From the NCBI GenBank assembly GCA_003446775.1, contig DMCH01000177.1, positions 12,394 to 27,892 on the forward strand: a stretch of 15,499 bases of DNA, written 5' to 3'. The translations under genes were made by a program, and so were the position numbers. Below, piece by piece: positions 1 through 6,199 of this stretch; the first letter of the stretch is position 1, and each line of letters opens with the position of its first letter. The notes beneath the pieces are model-generated. The model had not been told where the DNA came from, did not search any database, and was given only the letters and a program-made list of their open reading frames with translations. This stretch comes from Chloroflexota bacterium (GTDB lineage Bacteria > Chloroflexota > Dormibacteria > Dormibacterales > Dormibacteraceae).

Positions 1-606
1 GTCAATCCCCGCCGGGTCCGCTTGCTGCCGTCGATACCAGCCGCCGCCCTCCCACAGGATCGAACCCGGAGCGACGCAGTTGACTGTCACGCCCTGCGAA
101 GCCACCTCGCGGGCGAGCGACGTGGTGAAGCTGATCTCAGCGGCTTTGGCGGCGTTGTAAGCGGGAGCCCCTCCCGACTCGCGCCCATAGACGGATGCGA
201 TGACGACCACCCGGCCCCAGCCGCGCTCGACCATGCCCGGCAGCACGAGCTGCGTCATGCGCGCGCTGACTCCGAGGTTGCCGGCGAATGCGGATTCGAA
301 CTCGGCGGGCCCGGTGTCCGCCCATGAGCTGCCGGCACGCACGCCGAGGTTGTTGATGAGGATGTCCACCGGCCCAAGAACGTGCTCGGTTTCGCTGACC
401 GCGCGCCGGCAGCCGGCCTCCGTCAGCAGGTCCGCGACCACACCCAGGCCGCCAAGGGATTCCGCGGTGCGCTTGACGTCCACCTCCGTGCGCGCCGCGA
501 CCGCCACGCGCGTGCCCTCCGCGGCGAGCGCGTGCGCGATACCGAGGCCGATGCCCTTCGTGCCGGCCGTGACCAGAGCGACCTTGCCGGCGATACCGAG
601 GTCCAC
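1..606 (-). CDS. SDR-family NAD(P)-dependent oxidoreductase, C-terminus cut by window edge
   Basis: Short-chain dehydrogenase/reductase, a cytosolic NAD(P)H-dependent oxidoreductase with a Rossmann fold; 202 residues are visible and the C-terminus runs off the left edge. The cofactor loop is TAGTKGIG (residues 13-20), where Ala replaces the usual first Gly of TGxxxGxG. The NNAG-type motif is NNLG (85-88). The catalytic set is N110, S138, Y150 and K154 (YNAAK), followed by the PG turn at 180-181. A TAG stop lies in frame four codons before GTG 606, so the start can only be TTG 609 or GTG 606. An AGGA stands 7 nt before the GTG and 4 nt before the TTG, so GTG is preferred. It is divergent from the Nudix gene, whose ATG is 17 bases away. 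The substrate cannot be read from the sequence; the region after the PG turn (LWEGGGW) is typical of uncharacterised SDRs rather than FabG. Confidence 0.9.
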   Translation of the reverse strand, partial: MDLGIAGKVALVTAGTKGIGLGIAHALAAEGTRVAVAARTEVDVKRTAESLGGLGVVADLLTEAGCRRAVSETEHVLGPVDILINNLGVRAGSSWADTGPAEFESAFAGNLGVSARMTQLVLPGMVERGWGRVVVIASVYGRESGGAPAYNAAKAAEISFTTSLAREVASQGVTVNCVAPGSILWEGGGWYRRQQADPAGID

Positions 607-623
607 CAAGGCATCCTAATGAG

Positions 624-1316
624 ATGCAGCTACCGCCCGGGGCTATCAACGAAGGACCGCCGGTCACCCCGCGCCCGTCGGCGACTGTGCTGCTGGTGCG
701 CGGGCGCCAACCATGGGAGCTCCTGCTCGTGCACCGACCGGGTGGCGCCGACTTCTTCGCCGGCGCGTACGTGTTTCCCGGAGGCACGGCACATGCGGAT
801 GACATGGGCTGGGGCGACGAGATCCGAATGGCGGCCATTAGAGAGATGTTCGAGGAGGTCGGCATCCTCCTCGCGCGTCGCGGGCGCAGTTTTGCGCGCG
901 AAGCCGACTGCGATCAGGTGCGGTCACTCGTCGATGGGGGCAAGACATTCGGCGAAGCCTTGCGCGAGTTACGGCTCGAGCCGGCGCTCGACCGCCTGGT
1001 GATGTTTGCGCGCTGGGTGACGCCGGCACTGATGCGCCGCCGGTACGACGCGCGTTTCTTTCTCGCCACCCTACCGCCGGACCAGGCGGTGAGGCCTCAG
1101 GAGGGCGAGGTGACCGATTTCGTGTGGACGACGCCGGACCGCGCGCTGTCGAACTCAGAGATCACGCTGGTCTACGCGACGCGCACGGTGCTCGAGTCAG
1201 TCGCGTCCGACAAAGATGTGAAGAAGCTCTTTTCGCGGGCCCGGCGGCTGAAGGAGGTCCCGATCGTCGAACCGCGCATGACGCGGACCGAGTCAGGCTG
1301 GGAGATCTCGCACTAG
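624..1316 (+). CDS. Nudix hydrolase (NUDT19/CoA-diphosphatase-like group)
   Basis: Nudix-fold pyrophosphohydrolase, 230 aa, probably cytosolic, acting on an X-linked nucleoside diphosphate or CoA derivative. The N-terminal strand ATVLLVRG (20-27) leads to FPGG (51-54) and the core REMFEEVG (73-80), whose R73, E74, E77 and E78 are the metal/catalytic residues of the Nudix box. The stretch between GG and REx2EE is longer than in the classic GX5EX7 box, as in the NUDT19/NUDT7-like branch. RRYDARFFLA (139-148) and a C-terminal proline-containing PIVEPR (213-218) also fit that branch. ATG 624 is the only in-frame start upstream of the fold, and no convincing ribosome binding site precedes it. The TAG stop lies inside a CTAG that is also the stop of the convergent deaminase gene. 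The family call is firm; the substrate is a guess. Confidence 0.9.
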   Translation: MQLPPGAINEGPPVTPRPSATVLLVRGRQPWELLLVHRPGGADFFAGAYVFPGGTAHADDMGWGDEIRMAAIREMFEEVGILLARRGRSFAREADCDQVRSLVDGGKTFGEALRELRLEPALDRLVMFARWVTPALMRRRYDARFFLATLPPDQAVRPQEGEVTDFVWTTPDRALSNSEITLVYATRTVLESVASDKDVKKLFSRARRLKEVPIVEPRMTRTESGWEISH

Positions 1317-1777
1317 GGCCAGAGTTCGCGCCAGCGGTTGTAGTGGACGACCTCGACCCCAGCCTGACGCAGCACTTCGAGGCCGGCAGGGTCGCGGTAC
1401 GCCTCGCGGTAGTAGACGCGCGCGACGTTGGTGTTGATGATCATCTTGGCGCACATCACGCAGGGCGAGGCGCTGACGAACATCACCTTGCCGGGGAGCT
1501 GGGCGCCCGCTTTGATCAGCGCGTTCTGCTCCGAGTGAATGCAGCCGCAGTTTCCTGGCTCGTCGGAGTCGCAGCGGTTGGGCAGGCCGCGGGCGTTGCC
1601 GTTGTAGCCGATGCCCAGGACCTGAGTCAGGTCGCCGGTGGTGATGACGCTCCCGACCTGCAGGCGGGCGCACGTGGACCGCTTGGCGAGCTCCTCGGCC
1701 ATGCGCATGTACACCTCTTCGAGGGGGATGCGGTCGGGCACCTGCTCGGGCTCTTGCTGGGGATTTGCGGCGGCCAT
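1313..1777 (-). CDS. dCMP deaminase-family protein (ComEB/deoxycytidylate deaminase-like)
   Basis: Zinc-dependent cytidine/deoxycytidylate deaminase fold, 154 aa. By family it would convert dCMP to dUMP for thymidylate synthesis, in the cytosol. Zinc and catalytic residues are H81 and E83 (HSE, a variant of HAE) and C106/C109 in SPCVMC (104-109). Other family marks are CARLQVGSVI (36-45), GYNGNARGLP (58-67) and the Cys-rich CDSDEPGNCGC (69-79), which often carries a second structural zinc. Two ATGs are possible, at 1783 and 1777. The ribosome site AGAGG stands 1 nt before the first and 7 nt before the second, so 1777 is chosen. It is divergent from rmuC across a structured spacer. With nrdJ nearby it fits a dNTP-supply theme, although the genes are not co-transcribed. 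ComEB is an alternative name for the same fold. Confidence 0.92.
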   Translation of the reverse strand: MAAANPQQEPEQVPDRIPLEEVYMRMAEELAKRSTCARLQVGSVITTGDLTQVLGIGYNGNARGLPNRCDSDEPGNCGCIHSEQNALIKAGAQLPGKVMFVSASPCVMCAKMIINTNVARVYYREAYRDPAGLEVLRQAGVEVVHYNRWRELWP

Positions 1778-1816
1778 TTTCATACCTCTAAAACTAGTCC
1801 AATTCCTACTTGAGGG

Positions 1817-1920
1817 AGCGCAGCGGCGCTTGCCCGGCCGAAGGCCGTCCTCTGGGGTCCCCGCGACAAAGTCGCGGGAGGCAGCGCCGCGATGAGGGGG
1901 AACCGCAGGTTCCTCCTCAT
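1817..1920. repeat. Cluster of inverted repeats: nested and tandem hairpins (structured RNA or REP-like DNA element)
   Basis: This spacer between the divergent deaminase and rmuC is almost wholly self-complementary. CGGCC (1835-1839)/GGCCG (1843-1847) closes a GAA loop. CCCGCGAC (1860-1867)/GTCGCGGG (1871-1878) closes an AAA loop. Both sit inside a long-range 8-bp pairing of GCGGCGCT (1823-1830) with AGCGCCGC (1883-1890), giving a multibranch shape. A fourth hairpin follows directly: ATGAGGGGGAACC (1892-1904)/GGTTCCTCCTCAT (1908-1920), 13 pairs with one G-U and a GCA loop. AGCGC (1817-1821)/GCGCT (1826-1830) is an alternative that competes with the long-range stem. There is no T-tract and no credible reading frame. 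It lies upstream of the rmuC promoter, so it is not part of a transcript from that promoter. It could be an interspersed palindromic repeat, a small RNA, or the 5' leader of the deaminase. Confidence 0.6.
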
Positions 1921-1933
1921 GCTCTTAACACCC

Positions 1934-1963
1934 TTGTCTCATACCCACTTCGCGGACTACAAT
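1934..1963 (+). promoter_or_regulatory. Promoter of rmuC, probably giving a leaderless mRNA
   Basis: TTGTCT (1934-1939) and TACAAT (1958-1963) match sigma-70-type -35 and -10 boxes with an 18-bp spacer. Seven bases separate the -10 box from ATG 1971, where transcription should begin. The mRNA would therefore start at, or one base before, the start codon, which explains the missing Shine-Dalgarno sequence. Confidence 0.6.
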
Positions 1964-1970
1964 GCCCCAT

Positions 1971-2975
1971 ATGTCGGTGTTCGAACTGTTGTTCGCGCTG
2001 CTCCTGGTATGTGTGCTGACCGGCGTGGCCGCCGTGGCGGTCCTCGCCTGGAGCCTCGTCCGGCGGGCTGACGGCCAGGCCGTCGCGGTCGCCGAGCTCC
2101 GCCGGCACCTCGAGACGGGCGGCCTCACGCAGGAGTCCCAGGCGTCGGAGATGCGAGAGCGGCTGGCGCAGACCCAATCGGTGGTCGAACGCCTTGGCTC
2201 GGCTCTGGTCGCGCGCCAGTCGATCGAGGACGAGGCCCGCTCGAGCCTCAAGCGGCTGGAGAGCGTCATCGCCGGGAGCTCCACACGCGGCGCGGCGGGC
2301 GAGAACATCCTCGAGGAAGTTTTGAAGCACCTACCGCCCGAGATGCTGCAACGCAACGTCTGGGTCGGGGGCAAGGTGGTCGAGCTGGCCCTGCAGCTGC
2401 CGGGCGGCAAGCTCCTCCCGATCGACTCCAAATGGGTGTCCAGCGGCGCCCTCGAGCAACTCGCCGAGCCGGGACTCGACGCACAGCGTCGCGCCCAGCT
2501 CACGGCCCAGGTCGAACGGGAGGTGGAGCGGCGCGTGCGCGAGGTGAGCCAGTACATCGACCCGGCCTCGACCTCGACGTTCGCCCTCGCGGTCATCCCC
2601 GACGCCGCTTACGACGTCTGCCGCGGCGCCATCGTCGGCGCCCACCGCCGGCACGTCATGGTCGTCGGGTACGCCATGGCGCTGCCTTACCTGCTCACGC
2701 TCTACCAACTCCACCTGCAGTTCGCCCGCACCGTCGACATGGAGAAGCTGCAGTCCGCCCTCATCGACGTGGAACGGCACCTCGACACGCTGGAAGCGAT
2801 CCTCGACAACAAGCTGCAAAGGGCGCTGACGATGCTCCAGAACACGTACTCGGAGGGTAAGCAGGTGTCCGCTCGGATCCGGTCCTCCGCCCAGAGCGTC
2901 CAGACGGCTGAGACCAGCCCTTCTGAGCTTTCCACAGAGCCCCTCAGCCTCGCCCTTCTCGACTCAGCTCAATAG
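1971..2975 (+). CDS. rmuC: RmuC-family protein (DNA recombination limiting factor)
   Basis: RmuC family, 334 aa from ATG 1971: an N-terminal membrane anchor, a coiled coil and a PD-(D/E)XK nuclease-like domain. In E. coli, RmuC restrains recombination at inverted repeats. A hydrophobic segment (about 4-30) is followed by basic RR and by a charged helical region (about 35-100). The core runs from GAAGENILEEVL (107-118) through LLPIDSKWV (148-156) to AVIPDAAYDVC (207-217). E111, D152 and K154 fit the nuclease-like signature. The C-terminus (302-334) is polar and low in complexity. ATG 1962 is in frame but lies inside the -10 box, so ATG 1971 (leaderless) is preferred. Interestingly for a protein linked to inverted repeats, it sits just downstream of a dense inverted-repeat cluster; this may be coincidence. 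The family assignment is secure. Confidence 0.9.
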   Translation: MSVFELLFALLLVCVLTGVAAVAVLAWSLVRRADGQAVAVAELRRHLETGGLTQESQASEMRERLAQTQSVVERLGSALVARQSIEDEARSSLKRLESVIAGSSTRGAAGENILEEVLKHLPPEMLQRNVWVGGKVVELALQLPGGKLLPIDSKWVSSGALEQLAEPGLDAQRRAQLTAQVEREVERRVREVSQYIDPASTSTFALAVIPDAAYDVCRGAIVGAHRRHVMVVGYAMALPYLLTLYQLHLQFARTVDMEKLQSALIDVERHLDTLEAILDNKLQRALTMLQNTYSEGKQVSARIRSSAQSVQTAETSPSELSTEPLSLALLDSAQ

Positions 2976-3020
2976 GTCGGTTTTGCCCGGTTTTCCACAG
3001 CCAATCCGCATGGTTTGCCC

Positions 3021-3038
3021 AATCCCTCCTCAGGGATT
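3021..3038 (+). terminator. Possible weak terminator hairpin after rmuC
   Basis: AATCCCT (3021-3027) and AGGGATT (3032-3038) form a 7-bp stem with a CCTC loop, 45 bases after the rmuC stop. Only a short T-run follows, so termination would be weak; it may be chance or a processing hairpin. Confidence 0.3.
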
Positions 3039-3051
3039 TGCACAGGTAATC

Positions 3052-3099
3052 CACCCATATGTGGTGCCTGGGTCCCTATCGACACCGAATATCTTGTGT
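3052..3099. promoter_or_regulatory. Pair of NrdR-box-like operator sites upstream of nrdJ
   Basis: NrdR is the zinc/ATP-cone repressor that senses dATP/ATP and binds paired 16-bp boxes with consensus ACACWATATMTWGTGT. The distal site CACCCATATGTGGTGC (3052-3067) matches the most conserved bases: C4, the central ATAT, T11 and G13. The proximal site ACCGAATATCTTGTGT (3084-3099) matches about 12 of 16. Their starts are exactly 32 bp apart with a 16-bp spacer, which puts them on one face of the helix as expected for cooperative NrdR binding. The pair ends 7 bp before the -35 box of nrdJ. No nrdR gene lies in the window. Confidence 0.6.
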
Positions 3100-3106
3100 T
3101 TGGGGC

Positions 3107-3135
3107 TTGACAAGCCTAAAACCGCCTCGTATATT
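3107..3135 (+). promoter_or_regulatory. Sigma-70-type promoter of nrdJ
   Basis: TTGACA (3107-3112) is a perfect -35 box. A 17-bp spacer separates it from TATATT (3130-3135), which is one base from TATAAT. Predicted start is about 3142, giving a leader of roughly 155 nt. It is the best promoter match seen in the window. Confidence 0.75.
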
Positions 3136-3150
3136 CAGCGTCGTTACATT

Positions 3151-3191
3151 GAGGCCCTGGGGCATAAGTGGCGGGCATGCTCCGGGGCCTC
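3151..3191 (+). promoter_or_regulatory. Long hairpin in the nrdJ 5' leader (possible attenuator or stability element)
   Basis: GAGGCCCTGGGGCAT (3151-3165) pairs along its full 15 bases with ATGCTCCGGGGCCTC (3177-3191), using two G-U pairs, around an 11-nt loop. It begins about 10 nt after the predicted transcription start. CTGGGG inside the 5' arm can instead pair with CCCCAG shortly downstream (about 3198-3203), so two exclusive folds exist. No T-tract follows directly, and the ribosome site is 90 nt away. Function is unknown. Confidence 0.5.
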
Positions 3192-3296
3192 TTGCATCCC
3201 CAGACGAACAAGTTCAACGACCCACTCCACGTCGTACCAAATCAGCGCTTTGAAAGCTCCGGCAACGGGGATGATTTAAGGAGGCGTCTTCTAGAA

Positions 3297-6074
3297 ATGG
3301 CCAAAAACGCAGCCGACCTCGCCCACGCCACCCGCAAGAACGGGAATCACAAGAACGGCACCGCCAAACCAGGGCTTCGGTTTGGGCGCTACTTCACGCC
3401 CGCGGGCAGCCACGCGTTCGACCTGATCGAGTGGGAGCGCCGCACGGCCGCAATCATCGGCGAGAAGGGCCAGGTCATCTTCGAGCAGAAGGACGTCGAG
3501 GTCCCCCGCTCGTGGTCGCAGCTGGCCATCAACGTCGTCGCCCAGAAGTACTTCCGCGGCGGCCAGGGCACCCCGGAGCGCGAGACCAGCGTCCGCCAGC
3601 TGATCGACCGCGTGGTCGAAACCCTGGCCAGGTGGGGTCGCGATGGCAACTACTTCGCGAGCGAAGAGGACGCCGAGAACTGGGCCGAGGAGCTGCGCTA
3701 CCTCCTGGTCACCCAGCACGCTTCCTTCAACAGCCCGGTCTGGTTCAACCTCGGGGTGCCCGGCCGCTCCCAGCAGGGCTCGGCCTGCTTCATCAACTCG
3801 GTCCAGGACTCGATGGAGTCGATCCTCGAGCTGGTCAAGACCGAAGGCATGCTGTTCAAGTTCGGCAGCGGCACCGGCACCAACCTGTCCGTGCTGCGAT
3901 CCTCGAAGGAGCAGCTCTCCGGCGGCGGCACCGCCTCCGGGCCGGTTTCGTTCATGAAGGGCTATGACTCGTTCGCGGGCTCGATCAAGTCCGGCGGCAC
4001 GACTCGGCGGGCGGCGAAGATGGTCATCCTCAACGCCGACCACCCCGACGTCCTCGACTTCATCCGGTCCAAGGCTGATGAAGAGAAGAAGGCCTGGGCG
4101 CTCATCGAGGCCGGCTACAACGTCGGCTTCAACGTCCCCGGTGGCGCCTACGACTCGGTCCAGTTCCAGAACGCCAACCACTCGGTCCGCGTCACCGACG
4201 AGTTCATGCAGGACGTCGCGGACGACAAGCCGTGGACGACGAAGGCGGTCGTCGGCGGCCGGGTCATCGACACCTATAAAGCACGCGACCTCTGGAAGGA
4301 GATCGCCGAGGCGGCCTGGGTGTGTGGGGATCCCGGTCTGCAGTTCGACACCACCATCCAGGACTGGAACGTCGTGCCGAACACCGGCCGTATCAACGCC
4401 ACCAACCCGTGCTCGGAGTTCGTCTTCCTCGACGATACCGCCTGCAACCTACTGTCGCTGAACCTGATGAAGTTCCAGGCCGAGAACGGCACCTTCGACG
4501 TCGATCGGTTCCGCCGCGCGGTCGACATCTGCTTCACCGGCCAGGAGATCATCGTCTCCAACGCCTCCTACCCCACTCCGGCGATCGGCAAGAACTCGGA
4601 GGCCCTGCGCCCGCTCGGCCTCGGCTATGCCAACCTCGGCGCCCTGCTCATGTCGATGGGTTTGGCTTACGACTCCGATGAGGGCCGGCGCTTCGCCGGC
4701 GCCATCACCGCGATCATGACCGGCCGCGGGTTCGCGCAGTCGGCGCGTATGGCGCAGGTCAAGGGCCCGTTCACCGAGTTCGCCAAGAACCGCGAGCCGA
4801 TGCTCCGCGTGATGGAGAAGCACCGCCAGGCGGCTCACCAGCTGAGCACGTCACCGGAGTCGGCGGATGTGGTGGATGCTGCTCGAGCTACGTGGGACGA
4901 CGCCGTCAAGCTCGGCCGTCAGCACGGTTACCGCAACGCGCAGGCCACGGTGCTCGCACCCACTGGAACCATCGGCTTGATGATGGATTGCGACACCACG
5001 GGCATCGAGCCCGACCTGGCGTTGGTGAAGTACAAGAAGCTCGTCGGCGGCGGCCTGCTCAAGATCGTCAACGGCACGGTTCCGGCCGCCCTGCGCAAGC
5101 TTGGGTACGACAGCAAAGAGGTGAAGGACATCGTCGAGTACATCGACGAGAACGACACCATCGAAGGCGCCCCCCAGCTGTTGGAGGAGCACCTGAAGGT
5201 TTTCGACTGCGCGTTCAAGCCGGTCAAGGGCATGCGATCGATCGCGCCCATGGGCCACGTGCGGATGATGGCGGCGGTTCAGCCGTTCATCTCAGGCTCG
5301 ATGTCCAAGACAGTGAACCTCCCCACCGAGGCCACAGTCGAAGACATCCAGCAAACGTACATGGAGTCCTGGAAGCTCGGCCTCAAGTGCCTCGCCATCT
5401 ACCGCGACGGCTGCAAGCGCTCACAGCCGCTCTCGACCTCTCTCGACAAGGAGAAGAAGAAGGCGGCACCCGGCGAAGTTGAGTACCGCGCGATGCGGCG
5501 CAAGCTGCCGGACGAGCGCAAGGCCATCACGCACAAGTTCGACATCCAGGGCCACGAGGGCTACCTGACGGTCGGCATGTTCGAGGATGGCCAGCCGGGC
5601 GAGCTGTTCGTGACGATGGCGAAGGAAGGCTCGACCATCTCGGGCCTCATGGACGCGTTTGCGACCCAGACGTCCTACGCCCTGCAGTTCGGCGTGCCGC
5701 TGAAGTTCATGGTCGACAAGTTCAGCCACATGCGGTTCGAGCCCTCGGGGTTCACGAAGAACAAGGAGATCCCGATCGCCAAGTCGATCGTGGACTACAT
5801 CTTCCGGTGGATGGCCAGCCACTTCATGTCGGTCGAAGACCAGGACGAGGCCGGCGTGGTTCGACGCGACGCGCCTGTTTCCGCCGCTGGGCCAACCGTC
5901 GAGCCCATGCCGTCGAACGAGCTGAAGGTGATCGCCACGCCCGCGAACGGCATCCAGAAGATCGCTTTCATCAACACGGACGCCCCCGCGTGCCCCGACT
6001 GTGGCGCGATCACCGTCCGGTCAGGCTCGTGCTACAAGTGCCTGAACTGCGGAGCGACGACCGGCTGCAGCTGA
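3297..6074 (+). CDS. nrdJ: Vitamin B12-dependent (class II) ribonucleoside-diphosphate reductase
   Basis: Class II ribonucleotide reductase, 925 aa, cytosolic. It makes dNDPs or dNTPs from ribonucleotides using adenosylcobalamin to generate the thiyl radical, so it works with or without oxygen and needs no separate radical subunit. The core contains GSACFINSV (161-169, redox C164), NPCSEF (370-375; C372 is the radical cysteine, with N370 and E374), TACNLLSLNL (381-390, redox partner C383) and ATVLAPTGTIG (550-560). A C-terminal domain (about 725-850) precedes a Cys-rich tail with CPDC (899-902) and CYKCLNCG (912-919), which resembles a zinc ribbon and may also shuttle electrons. ATG 3297 is preferred; AAGGAGG lies 12 nt upstream, a little far but clear. 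Length and motifs are complete, with no intein. It is monocistronic, with its own promoter, NrdR-like boxes and terminator. Confidence 0.97.
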   Translation: MAKNAADLAHATRKNGNHKNGTAKPGLRFGRYFTPAGSHAFDLIEWERRTAAIIGEKGQVIFEQKDVEVPRSWSQLAINVVAQKYFRGGQGTPERETSVRQLIDRVVETLARWGRDGNYFASEEDAENWAEELRYLLVTQHASFNSPVWFNLGVPGRSQQGSACFINSVQDSMESILELVKTEGMLFKFGSGTGTNLSVLRSSKEQLSGGGTASGPVSFMKGYDSFAGSIKSGGTTRRAAKMVILNADHPDVLDFIRSKADEEKKAWALIEAGYNVGFNVPGGAYDSVQFQNANHSVRVTDEFMQDVADDKPWTTKAVVGGRVIDTYKARDLWKEIAEAAWVCGDPGLQFDTTIQDWNVVPNTGRINATNPCSEFVFLDDTACNLLSLNLMKFQAENGTFDVDRFRRAVDICFTGQEIIVSNASYPTPAIGKNSEALRPLGLGYANLGALLMSMGLAYDSDEGRRFAGAITAIMTGRGFAQSARMAQVKGPFTEFAKNREPMLRVMEKHRQAAHQLSTSPESADVVDAARATWDDAVKLGRQHGYRNAQATVLAPTGTIGLMMDCDTTGIEPDLALVKYKKLVGGGLLKIVNGTVPAALRKLGYDSKEVKDIVEYIDENDTIEGAPQLLEEHLKVFDCAFKPVKGMRSIAPMGHVRMMAAVQPFISGSMSKTVNLPTEATVEDIQQTYMESWKLGLKCLAIYRDGCKRSQPLSTSLDKEKKKAAPGEVEYRAMRRKLPDERKAITHKFDIQGHEGYLTVGMFEDGQPGELFVTMAKEGSTISGLMDAFATQTSYALQFGVPLKFMVDKFSHMRFEPSGFTKNKEIPIAKSIVDYIFRWMASHFMSVEDQDEAGVVRRDAPVSAAGPTVEPMPSNELKVIATPANGIQKIAFINTDAPACPDCGAITVRSGSCYKCLNCGATTGCS

Positions 6075-6090
6075 TCTGAACTCGGACTTG

Positions 6091-6125
6091 ACAGGCCGGC
6101 CCTTGTTGCCGGCCTGTTTCTTTAT
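6091..6125 (+). terminator. Intrinsic terminator of nrdJ
   Basis: ACAGGCCGGC (6091-6100) and GCCGGCCTGT (6108-6117) form a perfect 10-bp GC-rich stem with a 7-nt loop. A T-rich tail (TTCTTTAT) follows, 16 bases after the nrdJ stop. Confidence 0.9.
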
Positions 6126-6199
6126 GCGGCCTTCGGTGCCCGGCCGGCTTCGATATAGAGCGCCAGGCTGAGCACGAACCAAGCCACCTGCCAGAGCCC

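Larger units (their letters stand above)
2976..3296. other. rmuC-nrdJ intergenic region: control region of nrdJ
   Basis: This 321-base gap holds no credible gene. In order it contains a short hairpin after rmuC (3021-3038), two NrdR-like boxes (3052-3067, 3084-3099), a strong promoter (3107-3135), and a leader with a 15-bp hairpin (3151-3191) and the ribosome site AAGGAGG (3278-3284). A frame open from 3168 into nrdJ would add 43 residues, but it starts inside the hairpin and ignores the ribosome site. No B12-box resembling the conserved core of a cobalamin riboswitch was recognised. Confidence 0.7.

Noticed and set aside
137..865. 242-codon minus-strand frame spanning the SDR and Nudix genes
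   Set aside because: It crosses two real genes in another frame and reads as Arg/Gly low-complexity sequence. The true SDR frame shows all catalytic motifs.
1810..2019. Short plus-strand frame through the hairpin cluster before rmuC
   Set aside because: It is made of inverted-repeat sequence and runs into rmuC in another frame; no ribosome site.
3168..3296. N-terminal extension of NrdJ by 43 residues from an upstream GTG
   Set aside because: The extension starts within the leader hairpin loop, is unlike NrdJ N-termini, and ignores the strong AAGGAGG before ATG 3297.
3142..3296. Cobalamin riboswitch in the nrdJ leader
   Set aside because: Expected from biology, but the conserved B12-box core was not found by eye; only an unrelated hairpin is clear. 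A covariance-model search would decide.
3291..4181. 296-codon minus-strand frame opposite nrdJ
   Set aside because: Shadow of the nrdJ codon pattern, with no ribosome site or recognisable domain.
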